A stretch of DNA of 64,000 nt from Pelargonium cotyledonis (taxonomy: Eukaryota; Streptophyta; Magnoliopsida; Geraniales; Geraniaceae). The notes beneath the pieces are model-generated. The model saw nothing but the letters and a program-made list of their open reading frames with translations, was not told the DNA's origin and ran no database searches. The stretch is taken from NCBI GenBank assembly GCA_036897625.1, contig JAYMTA010000008.1, forward strand, positions 62,001-126,000, in the 5' to 3' direction. Shown piece after piece: positions 38,291 to 51,767 of the stretch. Made by a program: the position numbers and the translations under genes. Each line of letters opens with the position of its first letter. Positions within the stretch are counted from its first letter, which is position 1.

Positions 38291-40852
38291 ACAAAACAGG
38301 ATAGGGACTCTGATATGCAAGGAAATCCTTTAGTATTAGCAGGGTTTTATGAGCACCTTAATAAAGCAAAAGAGTTTATACCCCTTTTATACTTTTCTAA
38401 TTTGTAGAGTTTTGTCCAAAACAGAACAAATACCCCATAAGAATAAGGGTTACCCCTAGATACGGAAACCTACAAACATTATAAATAATAAAGAGCAGCC
38501 ACCCCTTTGACTAGGTATCAAGCAGTTAGAATACAATCAAACTCAATATATAAAAACCCGGAATCTAAAAACTCCGTTGGTCAACTATCACGAGGCTTAG
38601 CTTTAAAAGCTTCTATTCCAAGGATAAACCAGGATTCTCAATATTAGAAAAAGGTATTCTTTTAAAAAGATATGTAATTTTTGGCTTAGTAGAATTTGAA
38701 GGAGGTGTATACAGCTATCCGCCTCAGGTATTATATAGAGTTTTATTTCCCATTCAAGAAGACAAAGCGCGTTCCTGTGTTTTTCTTAACAAGGGGCGGA
38801 CTTTTATTTGTTATATTCCGGCGTTTTGACACTCCTAAAATTAGTACTACATTTTATTATCCTAGATCCATATATACATGCAAACCCAGAGAATTTCAAG
38901 ATTTCTATCTAAGTTATTTGAAATTCCTTTGTCTTTCCACTTTTAAACTATGTACTTTCCACGAATCAGTCGCCTGAGTTATTAGTCTCTAAGTTCGGAA
39001 TGTAAGAAGTGTTGCTAATTGCTAGCTTTAGCTAGAACAAAATATATAATAAATATAGTGAAATGCTACCTCACCCCTGTAAAAGTGTACTATTAATGCA
39101 CTCTAAGCTTAAAAGATTTAGTTTACATTAATTTCTCTTATATGTTTCGGAATACTTTAGCTGTAAAATACCTCCTTTACTTTTCACAAAGGATCAACAG
39201 AGAAAAGGCTCCACTTCAAACGGAAGTTCCTAAGCATCAGCAAACCCAGAAACGAGATATTTTAGGTTGGATAGGAACCCCACTACTGTGCAAGTCTTAG
39301 TTTCACTCTTTTTGAAATAACAACGGTACACTCGTATCTATGATTTCCAAAATTAGGGAGGCAATCCTAGATTAATTGTACTAAATAGAAGTTCTAAATA
39401 GGGTTTTATCCCCTTTACAACTATTACTTAACCAACTTTTCCTTTATAAGGTCACGCTTTCTATCCACCCTTGCTCAAGGCAGAGGACTCAAAAAATATA
39501 AATTAGACTTTTGAAATACAGATAATAAAGGAAAATACCTTGATCTCTGGTTTCAGTGAACTGCAGAGAAGGGCTCCGTTCAACAAAACTTCAAATGTAG
39601 CGCGGAAGAGACTAAATACCTAAATCAAGGGTACCTAAACCTTTTTGGATCCATGAGTTTCTGGTATTAGGTTATCCTTTGTACGCCGGACTCTTCTAGG
39701 AGCTCTTCTTCACGTATTGCTGAGTAAACAAACGCGGATTTTCCTTTTCTTTAGCATATATCGCAGGTGCTTAACGAACTCCTGGGATACCCTTTTAAAA
39801 GATTTCTTTAAGGAGCTTCTAAGCAACTCATTATCATAAAGAGTAAAGGAAATCAGAGAATAAAGCTGATATACTAGTTGTCGCACATTTGTTTTGTAGA
39901 ATCCTTCCTTGGGGTATCTCTATTACGGAAGCTTGAAAGATTCAAAGGTCTCTACTAATTGATAAAACCTATTTTAGACGTGAAAACTATGTAAAGTGAT
40001 TGAGACCTCTAAGTCTTTTTAAGGTTAGTACTGGTGGTATTGATGCTATAGATTAGATTTCCGTGTGACTAAAAAGGTAAAAAGTATACAAGGGAAGCGC
40101 CGAAGGTAAAGACTTAAGGTGTCTTTTCCTAGACATATATGGATTTCGATGCAATGTATAGTGATGTATTGATAAAGATAAATCTTAAATGAAATACCTT
40201 TAAACAGTAATTGAATATACGACTAAAAACTCCTCCGTACCTAAAAAAGCGGTTAGAAATTAAGAAATCTCAGCAAAAACTTTATTAAAGATGTATTAGT
40301 CTCGTAAAGATACAAATTTATACCTTATAACCTTTTTTTAACTATTCTTATCAAGAGTACCTCGACTTGTTACCTAACTCTGAGAATGCACTAAAAGCAA
40401 GGGGTAAAGCTCTTAGATTACTTTAAGAAGTTTCTTTACTTGCACCCAAAGTAACTCGTACAAATAAAACTTTACAGTAAGGAAATCCTTTATTAAAATA
40501 GATTTCTCGGTAAAAAGCTCACCTTGTTTACTTATGAGTGTGCCTTACATATACCTTTTACTGAAATCCGTAAACAAAAGCAAATACTAATAACTACACT
40601 TTTCATTTCTCTGTTAATAATACTGGTTTAGACCCCCTTAAAAAGAAATATATAGCACTTACTTAGAAAATTCCTAACTTTTAGAGCTATACTCTTAAGG
40701 TTTTGAGTCCTCCTGTTGCTGCCTATGTATAGGTATTATAATATAAAGTTTATAGAAATAGAATGGTATTTCTTACTCTTTATTAGATAGTGCTGGAATA
40801 GATAGGTATTTTAGGAGTTATGGTATCTATTATCTTATATTGTATTAGTCTT

Positions 40853-40896
40853 AAGGATAATTCCTATTGCTCTCTGTTCTTATCATTAACAGAGGA
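40853..40896 (+). repeat. Hairpin repeat, copy 1
   Basis: It begins AAGGATAATTCCT and contains the stem CTCTGTT (40872-40878) with AACAGAG (40888-40894) around the loop CTTATCATT. The loop word is shared with the copies at 51.7 and 56.9 kb, although the stem bases differ. Confidence 0.5.
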
Positions 40897-42558
40897 AAGA
40901 AACCTTAGTAGTCTAGTTAGAATTCCTTGTTATCCTGAGGAGCCGAAAGGGCCTACTAAATTTGAAAATTGAAACCTCCCGACCCTGGTGTTAGAGACTC
41001 CGGTCTTTCCTTTTTAGAGATTCTATAGTTTCTCTGACTTCGGTTAACTAAGGAAAGAAGTTAAGCACATGCACAAGGAAATAACACCCTTCCTTTAATT
41101 AAAACTTATTACGAGTATCCATTCCGTGATAACCTAGACTAAGTTATATCCACATTCCTGGAAACTTTTAATTGTTCCTTGTTGACTGACTACTCAAACT
41201 GGATTAGAAGAAAGAGAGTCAAACCTTACCTTATCAACTTTGACTTTAGTATTGCAAACACATTGCTTTAGCTGTTCTCTTATGACGTTTACCTTGGAAA
41301 ATACTGCTGCGTAATAAACGAATACAATAATAAAACAAAACCTGTACTTGTACTACCCTAAGAAATTGCTTCATATTTTTGGACACACTAGGGGTAAGAA
41401 TACATAGTAGACCCCTCTTCATAGCACAACTTGCAGGATTCCCGTAATGCAAAAGTACAAGGGTTCTTTATATGGAATTCCAGAAATATATTCTTTTCCG
41501 GATTGCTTAAATTAAGAACAAGAGCTAGGCAATCAGGGAAGCTCCTTTTGGTTCTGTACTCTTCCCTATTAGTAGGGGTTTTTTGTAACAAAAGGATTCT
41601 CCAGATATGAGTACTCTCTAAGTCTTCCCTTTAATTAAATTGAAATCTGTATTGAAGGGCCCTTTATGTCAAAATAGTACAGAGTTTCCGCAGTTACCTT
41701 TGGTTTTAGCTCATCAGCTTAGGAAATTAAGGATAGTATCCTTGGAATAGAAACTAGCATCAGTAATACATATCTTTAATTATAGTTTTTCAATTACTTT
41801 CACTACTAGTTAAGGTTAAGAGGAGAAGTTACGCTCAAACTCATGAAAGTTTCTCAATTTTTTTTTTTGACTTACCTTACAGGAAATTATAAAACTTAGG
41901 AATTTCTTTACCAGCTAACTAAGATAGTTCGGAATTATCCTATAGCAAAGTAAAGCAGCAACTGCTAGAGATACTGGAAAAGCACTTCCAACAAAGACTC
42001 CAATTCTGGAATATAAACTAATTGAATAATCCCATCGAGAATAGCCTGTTCAGATACACCTTGTACAGAAAATGCCTATAAATAAAAACCTCTCAAGTGT
42101 CCAGTCTATACCTAGTCCAAAGCAAATAAAACTATGAATGAAGGAATACGTTTTTTTGGAGATAAGCCCTTCCTTGCTATCCCAAAAGGAAATAGAATCC
42201 GTATTCTGTGCTTCAATTTCTTCCTTTATCTGTACCGGCTATAACATGATAATTGACTCATTTGCCGGCTTATCGGCTTAGACCTGAAAATGAGATATAT
42301 GTCCATTACAAAAACTGTAAAAGAATAGAATCTGGAACTTCTTGTAGCAACCAAGAACCAAAATCCTCCTTAGCCAAGAGCAACAATTATCTGTTATCTG
42401 AACACCTTTATCAGATCGGTATCAAGCTCTCTTAGGTACAGCTCAGTAATGAAACAAAGCTAAAGAATACTCAAATTCTTAGGATTTTTCTAGTTAGGTA
42501 CTAAAGAAGAAGTACTGCAATGACAGACAAAGTTTAGATTAGAATTGGTACACACACA

Positions 42559-42611
42559 ATGGACAGGGTTAGGATTAAGAAGTTTCCTTGGTAAAGCATT
42601 CTCTAACTGAC
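42559..42611 (+). repeat. Dispersed repeat C, copy 1
   Basis: GACAGGGTTAGGATT is followed by AAGTTT, CTTGGTAAA and CATTC. The same series occurs at 48,577. The GGTAAAGCATTCT part also resembles a D-arm and a similar word at 57.29 kb. Confidence 0.6.
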
Positions 42612-43951
42612 AATATTAAAAGATTCCTCTATTCTTTTGTATCTATATTAAACTAGAGAATCCGATTTATGTTATCCACTAAGAATGTATCTATGCTTTC
42701 CAAACTGCTAAGATATTACAATTCTTTAGACCCTACAAGGAATCTGGTTTATTAAACTCCTTTGCAACAAAGGTATACTAAAATTGTCAACAAGTAAACA
42801 AGCCCTCTATTAGAAGCACTTTAGCGCTATAAGAACTAATACTAAGAGAATCGGAATCTGTTATCCAAATTACCAAAACCTGGAATTAGAATTAATCACT
42901 AAAACACAGGTACTTATTTTAGCTTTGATTCAATTCTACAGTAGCTGCTGCACGCAAAAGAAACTCAAGGAAGAGAATCCGTTTATATTATTACCGTTTT
43001 TTAAGAGAACACAAGCTTGAATACAATTCAGATGATAGTAAGTTCCTATAAAGTAAACAGGGAAATCCGATAAGTTCATGTATCATAAACTCAAAGTAAT
43101 ACTACAGGATTATCAGGCTTTGCCGACAGCTAAGAAACTTGGATTTGTAGTTAGGTTTGGTCCTAAGGAAATGAGTACTATTGAATTACAGAATACGAAG
43201 CCTCAATTGACAGGTTAGGTACTCAATCCTCCTTTAACAGTTTTAGCAACAACACCCCCATTAGAACAATTAACTCTTTTCAAGACAAGATTCCCAACCA
43301 TGAGGATTCCTCTAACTCTAAGCTCACTAAGCTGTATCTATCAGAAATATCAACTCAAGTTTAGGAATGAATACTAATACAAAAGATTATCTGGTTTACA
43401 ACAAATTTACAACAAAACTATAAAGAAGGAATTACTCTCCAGTAAAACTTGTGTATCCTGTAAAAGCTTACTAAACTTAGAAAGGCCCAATATCCAATTA
43501 AAATAGAATAACTCTAATGTTACCATATAGACTATCTATAAACACCTTCTTTATCTATAGTTTAGCACCTCCAATCAGTAAGTAAAGTTTTTTATACATA
43601 AGCCTTTTCATTGAATTTCCTACTTTACTTTACCCTTTTAGAAGGCCCTTTATCTTAATTACTTGCAAACCCTAAAAAGGAATACAAATGAAATTGAAAG
43701 AACCCAAATTGACTATCCAGGAATGCTCTTTATTTATTACGGGTTCTCTGGTACCTTTTGATGTGGAATTTCTTATACCCTATATATTTCAATCCTTCAA
43801 AGAGTCCGGGAACTTTTACTATACTATAGGGTTAGAATTCCTTCTCTTTAAAGCAGAACAGGACGTAAATGAAGCAAATCCCCTTTAAAAAGTCTTTCGA
43901 ACAACTAGAGAATAAGGATAGGATACCAAAGCTACAATTCCTAATCGTAAG

Positions 43952-43990
43952 AAATTCAAGGATAAGATGATAAGATTAAAGAAATCCCAA
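43952..43990 (+). repeat. Dispersed repeat J, copy 1
   Basis: AAATTCAAGGATAA, then TTAAAGAAATCCCAA, corresponds to the blocks at 44,424 and 51,444 with an insertion in the middle. Confidence 0.4.
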
Positions 43991-44423
43991 CAAAAATACT
44001 AAATAAAAAAGAAAAAGAAATATACAATAACCCAAACCCAAAAGTTTCCATCTAGAAATCCTCTTTATCTAGAGTTTGGGTACCTCAAAAGAGGCTAAGC
44101 AAGCCCGTTTGTATAAAACATTTACATTGAATTAGTTCTATCTATATCATTTTTATCGGGATACTAAAACAAACAGTGCTGGAAAAGCAAATCCCTTCAG
44201 AAAAAGACTTTCCAGAAAGACCCCAAATGCTTATATAAATTCTTGCATTATCAGTTAAGATTAAGATACCCCTTGTAAGCAACTCGGAAAAACCTTTTGT
44301 TGGATACCTTTTTGACTAGAATAGGCTTGGATTTACTATATTAGAATCTTTTATTACTTAATTTCCTAAAGCCCGAAAAGCAAGTAAACTCCTCACTTTA
44401 GTTTAGCCGAACAGACCTACTTA

Positions 44424-44450
44424 TAAATTCAAGGATAAAGGAAATACCAA
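44424..44450 (+). repeat. Dispersed repeat J, copy 2
   Basis: This 27-base block starts TAAATTCA and ends GAAATACCAA. It matches the block at 51,444-51,470 at 24 of 27 positions. Confidence 0.6.
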
Positions 44451-45540
44451 CCTGTCTCCGAGCCGGTTTACCGGGAATCTGCTCTCAAAGGAAGAATATA
44501 GAAATCCGTTCCTTGTAAACCCAGAATAAAGAAAGAAGATAAAGAGCTTGCTCTCGACTAGATATTTTCCTAGCTACAACAAAACAAAGATGTTAGAGAA
44601 TACGTTTCTATTATCTATCCTAAATTACAGGAATACAAAATAAAACTAAGACACCTTTACATACTTTACAAACCTAGACTAGAATACAATTTAGAGATAA
44701 GGCTCTGTTTAGGAATAGATTTCAAAAGGAAAGAAATCTGTTCACCTAAATCCATTAGCACAAGTCTGGTTTATGTCTCTTTACTAGCTACAATGTTAGG
44801 ATTATCCTTACAAGGAACTAAAAAGGAATTCTCCTTCATAAACTCCTGTTCTTGTAAAACGCGAATCTCAAGAACGAAATGAAATAGAATAGACTCCTTT
44901 AGCTGCAAACAACGGAAAGAGCTGCCATCCAAAGAGCACTGCTTCCAAATAAAAGAATTATGAATAGACTCTCGAACAATAGAATGCTGCAACAGTCATC
45001 CGGTTTCATTAAGACAAGGGATTATCTGCTTTGCCAGCTCATAGACTCGGACAAGCGCTTACAAGGAGACATTAGCTCCAAAGAATACAAATAGCTACAA
45101 TTAAATTAGAGTTTTCTACAAGATCTTAAGGTAAATCCCTATATCTCAATCAAAAGGAATAGAATATGTTCAATTTAGAGAGTTCTTTCCTAAAGTAAGG
45201 AAAATACTAGAATAGACTTCTCCAGGGTTTATCCAAATACTCTTGAGTTCTGGGTAAGGGTACATTTGAAGCTTTTGGAGCCCCTTTTTCTGGATGTTTC
45301 GAATTCCTGCTTTATAAATTCTTTACTTTAATATGAATTTTGTTTCACAGAATCTCTTATATTTATTAAGGGTTTGGATTTTCACATGACTCGAATTTTG
45401 AGCTGATAAATAACTTCGATTTGGGAGGAGAAATGCTTTTGAATTTCTAGGACTAGGAACCCCTTAACCTAAAGCTCTGTGCAATAGCTCTCTTCTGGCT
45501 TGCTTAGCTCGTCTAACCCTGCGGAGACAACCTAACAACC

Positions 45541-45843
45541 ATGTTTACCTTTCTTCAGCTAAAAAAGGAAGGAGTTCTGCCTGCTCGGTTTCCCTTGCTA
45601 AAGAATAAAAAATACGTAGAATCTCCAGTTAATACGGATGCTAATGGGAGGGAAATACCAATAGAATCCTTCAAAGGACTTATTTTAGGCATTAAAACGA
45701 ACGATAAAGCACCTGGATATGGATTACCTTCACCAGACCAAAAACAGGATAATAAAGGCAATTTAGAGTCCGTTGAATCCGTTTTAATGTTAATGCTCAA
45801 TCCTACTTACTTTACCAATGGGAAAGCAAATTCCTTAGCTTGA
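45541..45843 (+). CDS. Unidentified hydrophilic open frame, 100 codons
   Basis: The predicted protein is rich in Gly, Pro, Asn, Asp and Glu, with pieces such as SPVNTDANGREIPIES and APGYGLPSPDQKQDNKGN. This is unlike the Leu/Phe/Ser/Ile/Tyr-rich peptides that chance frames give here. The opposite strand is also open across 45555-45800. I know no family that matches. It ends at the border of repeat B. It may be a remnant of a gene or only a local lack of stops. Confidence 0.15.
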   Translation: MFTFLQLKKEGVLPARFPLLKNKKYVESPVNTDANGREIPIESFKGLILGIKTNDKAPGYGLPSPDQKQDNKGNLESVESVLMLMLNPTYFTNGKANSLA

Positions 45844-45845
45844 GA

Positions 45846-46044
45846 AGGGGAATCCTAGTCTTGTACACGAATACATACACATGAGAAAACCCTTGCTAAC
45901 AACAAGGTTAATTACTAAGCTAAATGCTTTACTTGTCAGAGGGAAATACCCATACAGGAAAGCTCTTCTAACTTGGTTGAGGTGAATCCTTACTTTTTGA
46001 ATAGCTGACAGAATACTAACTGCAGAGACTGAGAGAAATCCCAA
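45846..46044 (+). repeat. Dispersed repeat B, copy 1
   Basis: Four anchors lie in order: TCTTGTACA (45859), CTTGGTT (45972), AGCTGACA (46003) and GAGAAATCCC (46033). The same four occur in the same order at 49,338, 49,462, 49,494 and 49,506, with similar spacing and one indel of about 18 bases. The whole unit is about 200 bases. Confidence 0.65.
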
Positions 46045-46058
46045 ACTGGTGGACGATA

Positions 46059-46105
46059 ACCTTGTCTTGCACACACATGAGTGAAATATCCCTTACTGAA
46101 ACTAG
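46059..46105 (+). repeat. Dispersed repeat B, partial copy
   Basis: CTTGTCTTGCACACACATGA then CCCTTACTGAAACTAG repeats the beginning of unit B. It starts about 200 bases after copy 1, so the two are arranged in tandem. Confidence 0.5.
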
Positions 46106-46237
46106 TTTTTGCTTATGTTAGGCTAAACCCTTGCTTGAGAATACAAATTTCCAATACAAATCTTAGACACCTTTAGCAACACTGTCAAAGTAAAGAGAAT
46201 CCGTTTATCCCAAGAATATAGAACTTGCCTTCTTAGA

Positions 46238-46316
46238 CTCGAATATGTTAATGTAATGCTTAGACGAGAATTTGTTTATGTCTAATACTCCTTTAGCTAC
46301 TGTTTTACAGAACAGA
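46238..46316 (+). repeat. Dispersed repeat D, copy 1
   Basis: TCGAATATGTT is followed by GTCTAATACTCCTTTAGCT and TTTTACAGAA. The series TCGAAAATGTT, GTCTAAAACTCCTTTACCT, TTACAGAA at 48,307-48,358 is the same with indels. Confidence 0.55.
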
Positions 46317-48305
46317 CCTGAAAGAGCTATCTTACCTTTGCCCATTAGAATAAGAGTTCACCTTTGCTTTCTATAACAATTATCGGATTGGACTGTCCTC
46401 TCACTCAACACCGGCCGACTACAACAGAGGGTTTCTTGTTGGGGTTCCTAAGATAAGAAGAGAAGAAGTACATTTACATACAGAGGCTGCCTGAGGATTC
46501 CCTTAGACTTTAGACTAGAGAATTAGTGGAGCATGTACAAGAAGTCAAACACCGGTTAGGACTGCTATTAAGACATTGGTTACCTCTGTACTGCATAGTA
46601 AGCAGCGATACCTTTCACCGGAAATTAGTTGGTTTACAAAAGGAAAGAAAACTAAGGCAATTCTTTACTCTTTTGTTAAATTACTAAACGGGAACTCTTG
46701 TTTAAGGAATAGAATTATGAATCTCCTTGCCGGCGTACACATTACAACAACTCGACTGCTTGCTTTCGAAAGACCAACTGTCAATAAAGCGAATACAAAA
46801 GAAAGCTCTTACAAAGACAAGAAGAATACTAGCTCCCTCTACGCTCATGTATAACTCAAAGGAATACTAGGAATACAAATCTAAGACTCCTTTCTTTAAA
46901 GCAATTCCTTAGGCTCGTTTCCATTAGAACAATAACTCCTTGCACATAGATCGGTTTACCCTAGGAATAGACTCTAGAGTTCTGGGTAAGGAAAGCTACA
47001 ATTCCTATCCCTAGTTACAGTTAATTATTTTTAGCAACCTCTATTATGAGTCTCCTTCCTCCTAAATGAAATATAATTCGTTAAGCACTGGGTTTTTCCT
47101 TATATTCTATATTTTCTAATTTTATATTCCACTTTAAAGTAAAGGAAGCTGCAATCCTAGAATACTCTGGTTTATGTTTTAAACTCCTTTTGCTACACCT
47201 GCTATCCCTGAAGAACGAATACAAATTCTTATTTCAACAGCTTTCAACCTCTTTCCTTATTCTATTCTATAGTATATTAGGACTCTCAAAGGAAAAGGAA
47301 TCTACTTTCAAAACCAGGAATTCATAATTCATAACAGCTACAATTATCTGTTATCCGTTATTGTAACGTAAACAGGCTTTAAGACTCGGAAATTCTCATC
47401 TAGTTTAGGAACACACACATATAGTACTATATCCTAGCTTTTTGCATAAGGCTTATGATCGGATAAGTGCTTTCCAGACCTTGGTTTACAAACACAGAAT
47501 ACGAAGGCTTTGGACTTCTTAAACTAGAATTTCCTTAGATTTCTATTCCATTAGAATCTTAAACACCTTTAGCTCGCAAGGACATTCCAAAGACAAGAAT
47601 ACCCATTTAGTAAGGTAGTACCTAAACTATATAAACTATCTCAATTCAATAAGGAATCCACTTTACCAATACAAATAAAAAGCAAAGAACAGAATACAAG
47701 ACTTCCAAGGCTCGCTTTCCAAGAACAAGTCAACTAGCTTGCAATGAATGTAAGCCTGGTTTAGAATAATTCTTTAGCCGCAATCCCAAGCATCTCTGAA
47801 CCTGCTAACATGGGCCTACTTGACCGACCTTCTTTCTGCAACATCTGTAACAGATACCGTTCCTTGCGAACGGTTTCCATTACTTTCTTTGGAACTAATA
47901 CACCTTCTCTTGCTTCTATTAGCTACACTTTCTCTGATTGATTGGCTGGCTTTCCCTTAGCGCCTTCGACAGTCATTGCTCGCATTACAGTTCTATCGAC
48001 TGCAAATCCTATCTATCCAGCTATACAGAATTATCGGAATAATGACAGCTTTCCCTCAAGAAAGTGGATTTCCGGTGTTGTTGGGTCCTAATGAGTGTAA
48101 AAAGGAAATGTCCTATACAGGTTCCGGGAATTCATAAAGTCGGTAGAGTAAAAGTAATACTAACCAGGGCTAAAATACCATCATATAATGCTTAGGACTA
48201 AGTAAGAAGGTAAGAAGAAGTACAGAGTCTGTATGTGATTCCTGTAAGTTAGAATTGGATTGATAGTTAGGATTCTCAAGTACAAGATGTAAAGATGTGG
48301 ACGAG

Positions 48306-48362
48306 TTCGAAAATGTTGAAGTTTACTCTGTCTAAAACTCCTTTACCTGCTTACAGAATACT
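48306..48362 (+). repeat. Dispersed repeat D, copy 2
   Basis: This is the partner of 46,238-46,316, about 20 bases shorter. Confidence 0.55.
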
Positions 48363-48576
48363 AGAATACAATTCAGAAGTTGAGTAACTATCTGTTCTAT
48401 AAAGGAATATACTCTCAACAAAAGAATCTCACTTGTAAAGGACCTGCTTCTCCTAGCATTCCTTAAGTTTTAGGATCGAGCAGGTCTTTCTTTGACCTAC
48501 TTGCCTTAGCGAGGACTGTATCCTGTCTTAGATTTTAGGTTCCTAGAAATTTACTACAATCTGAAAGTACCTCAAT

Positions 48577-48630
48577 AGACAGGGTTAGGATTTATAAGTT
48601 TGACTTGGTAAACCATTCATTCACAAAGAG
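48577..48630 (+). repeat. Dispersed repeat C, copy 2
   Basis: GACAGGGTTAGGATT, then AAGTTT, CTTGGTAAA and CATTC, as at 42,563-42,602. Confidence 0.6.
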
Positions 48631-49321
48631 TGATACCATAATAGCATAGTTACAGGATATGCCTTTACACAGCTTATACAGAGGTTCAATCCCAGATTAA
48701 GATAGTCCTTTATTCTATCTATCATAACTAAGGAGATAACTAGTACAATTAGCAAGCTACAAATCTGGTTTAGGTTATCTTCTCCACTGTCAATAGTCAA
48801 TACACTTAATCGGAAGAAAGCTCTCTATACAAATAATCTGTACCTTGCAAAGAAATATTCGATTGAAAAAACTACTGCTTACAAGAGAATCTAAGAAAGA
48901 GAATCCTGTTTATGTTATTCTGCAACACCGGGCTATCCCAGAAAGTAAGGAATTCCTTTCTCCTAGCCAACAAAGCTACAATTCAGAGAGTTTATAGTTT
49001 AAGTAACTTTTTATTTATCAGGAACCTATAATCTTAAGAATTAGGAGTCTCATCAGCTTAGATGTTATCCTAATGCAAATGTCAGCCTGCTTTCTTCCAA
49101 ATAAAGAAATTGACTCCTTTACTGTCCATACACAATTATTCGGATACTCTCTGAATCAACTCGCTTTAGCTACAACAAATAGCTTGACTTTACATTTACA
49201 TCAGGAAATAGAATCAGTTTTCATGTTATAGGTAATCCTTGACAGCTTTACCTTGACTTCATTGCTAATGACCAACGGATGGAACCTAATTCCAAGCTAA
49301 TATAGAAGGAAGACCTTGCAG

Positions 49322-49525
49322 GAAAGGCCCCTACTTGTCTTGTACATACACATACTCACGAAAAACTGCTAGTTTGCTTGTCTTAAGGAATCCCTTTACA
49401 CCTGACAGACCATAAGCCTACTCCTAAGCTAAAATACTAATTCCTGTTGTTAAAACCTATACTTGGTTAAGGAAAGCATTGCTAAGGCTCGCTAGCTGAC
49501 ACAGAGGGAAATCCCTAATTACTAA
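49322..49525 (+). repeat. Dispersed repeat B, copy 2
   Basis: Collinear with 45,846-46,044 over about 200 bases by four ordered anchors. Confidence 0.65.
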
Positions 49526-51443
49526 AATCATGGTAACCGGAATCCAAACTAAGCTATATAGGGAGTTTCAGTTCTAAGAAAAAGGGAACTTAATAACAGG
49601 AACTTGAAAACTAATAGAAACTTCTATACACTAACTTCTTAACCTGTATCTCTAAACTAAAGAATGAATTCACTACAGGAACGGATTCTATAGACTCTGG
49701 ACACTTTCATAACTCATAACCTACCAACTTTCTCAACATTCCAATCTTCCACTCTCTCAAACTAGAATTCTAACAACTCAGATTAGGCAAAGGTGTTAAG
49801 GACTAACAGAATCAATCGGATTCTCTTAATTGTAGCTCTTAGTTATTGAAGGCTAAGGAGTTCCTTGTTCTAGGAGTTAATTGTTCTAAATATAGGGAAA
49901 CCTAGTACAGCCAATGGAAAGCTGAGGCATCCTTCTTTTACGCCAGCAAAGTCTATCCGATCTAAGTGCTCATCTTAATCTTAGAAGTTCCTGTAGCTAA
50001 GCAAAAGGATATTTCTGATTCTTTGACTAATAGCTTTCCTTACTATTCCTATAATTGTGTAATGGACTGTGTAGTTAGAGGAATTGTTTCAGTTATTCTG
50101 TGGGTAATGGTAAGGAAAAGCAGTAGCAGCATTCTATTATTCTGTTCGAGAATATATTCCTTTTGAGTTGAGTCTTTTTGTATAGGATTTCCCCTTAGAA
50201 TAGTTAAGTTTACAGAATGAATCTAATGAGAGGTTAAAGTTTAAGAGGGGATTTCTAGTTTCATCTTTTACTTGAGTTCTAGTGTCATTTTGATTAGATG
50301 GAACTTGGTTTGTTGAATTGATATCTTGTAGGAGTTTATTAGTTCTTCTTTGTAAGCCGATATCTCAGTATATAAAGGAGTCAATGTATTCCTGAGCTTA
50401 CTAGGTGCAAAGGATTTAGGAGATTCTCTTGTTAGCCGAGGAACGAAGTTCTTGAAGAATATTCCTACCTAAGCTTTCCTAGTCTCCAAAGTCAGTGAAG
50501 GGAATTCATTCTAATAGCTATGTTTCTGACTTTACCATTTAGACATTTATCGGTGTAAGTTCCTAAACCTTCAGTTAAAAAGCAACTCCAATCAGTTAAA
50601 GGAATTTGGACTATACTCTACTTGCAAAGGATTTCCCTAGCCTTGGCCTACTTGACTTCGACTGCGAAGATAGAGATACCTTAGGTTAGGTTGAGGACAT
50701 TAGCAATGAAGGATATAATCGGAAAGTACCCTCAACTAGAGTAGAATCTCAACTATTTTATAGAAATAGAGTCTTTCATAAGAGAATACAAATTATCAGC
50801 AATACCAAAAAGGAAACAAATTATATAAAGTAAAGCTACACTTCGACAAGAAGACAATTAAGAGAGTTCCATCTAGTTACATCCTAAATCTAGACTATTC
50901 TAGAAATCCTAGGAATATAACTCACTCAAAGGAAGAATAGACTCTCAAACGGTCAAAAGGAAATTGAAGCTAAGGCAAAGACAGCTCTTTCACTATAGTT
51001 ACAAAAATCCCTTTTAGCTTAAACTCCTATAACTTCTAGCAGTCTTCTGTTGACTTCCTTCTTGACTTTTTGTAGACCTTGTTGCTCTAGCTATATACCC
51101 AGCTTTTTAGGAGCTAGAGCTTACTTATAGTAAGAAAGAGACCTACGAAAAGATACTACTTAAACTTTAAATGCTTAAGAAACTGCTTAACAGCTTACAA
51201 ATTTTATTGACTTCTTTGATTCATACCTATCATGAGCTATACTTATTAGGAAAGCAGAGACCCTATTTAGGAAATATATAGATATACCCTTATTAGCCAG
51301 GACCTTAGAGACGAGATAGAGAGACTTACAGGCTTACAGGCTGGAGTAGATTAGTAGAGAAGCAAAACAGGAGCTTTTTCCCTTTTGAGTATATAACACT
51401 AGGACCGACCAAGATCAAGAAAAACAAACTGAAACTTTTCGAA

Positions 51444-51470
51444 TAAATTCAGGGATTAAAGAAATACCAA
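51444..51470 (+). repeat. Dispersed repeat J, copy 3
   Basis: This is a 27-base block matching 44,424-44,450 at 24 positions. Confidence 0.6.
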
Positions 51471-51720
51471 GAAAATCCTTTTCCGTAAATACTTCCAAGA
51501 AAGAGGCGCTGGAAAGATTCTAAATACACTAAATAAGTAGCCCTACTAGTTGTAGCGAGTAGACTTCTCTTATGTTACTCTACCTTTCCTATATACTCCG
51601 GGTCTTGATAGCTGTACTTTGAGATAAGAGGAAGTACTTTCTAACTTAGTATTAGATAAATATAGCGTATTTTTAGGTAAGGTAATATAAGTCTTCAAAG
51701 GTATTAGTTGTATTAAATAT

Positions 51721-51767
51721 AAAGGGATATCCCTCTTGTCTTTTGTAGCTTATCATTTAAAGAGGGT
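51721..51767 (+). repeat. Hairpin repeat, copy 2
   Basis: AAGGGATATCCCTCTTGTC and then TGTAGCTTATCATTTAAAG closely match 56,851-56,897. CCCTCTT (51731-51737) pairs with AAGAGGG (51760-51766) to give a 7-bp stem with a 22-base loop. Confidence 0.65.

Larger units (their letters stand above)
31794..40399. other. Long non-coding stretch
   Basis: No gene is recognised; frames reach 93 codons (38696-38977, plus) without known content. It holds two copies of a short word containing GGGAGCCC (34,405 and 38,098) and one copy of a block shared with 61.2 kb (38,225-38,290). Confidence 0.6.

Noticed and set aside
38696-38977. 93-codon plus-strand frame
   Set aside because: Aromatic and Arg-rich without any motif; chance-like.
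46000-46110. CRISPR-like array in the tandem part of repeat B
   Set aside because: Copies are diverged and irregularly spaced, and an organelle genome context makes this implausible.
46576-46854. 92-codon plus-strand frame
   Set aside because: Composition and length fit chance, and it lies in the diverged repeat domain.
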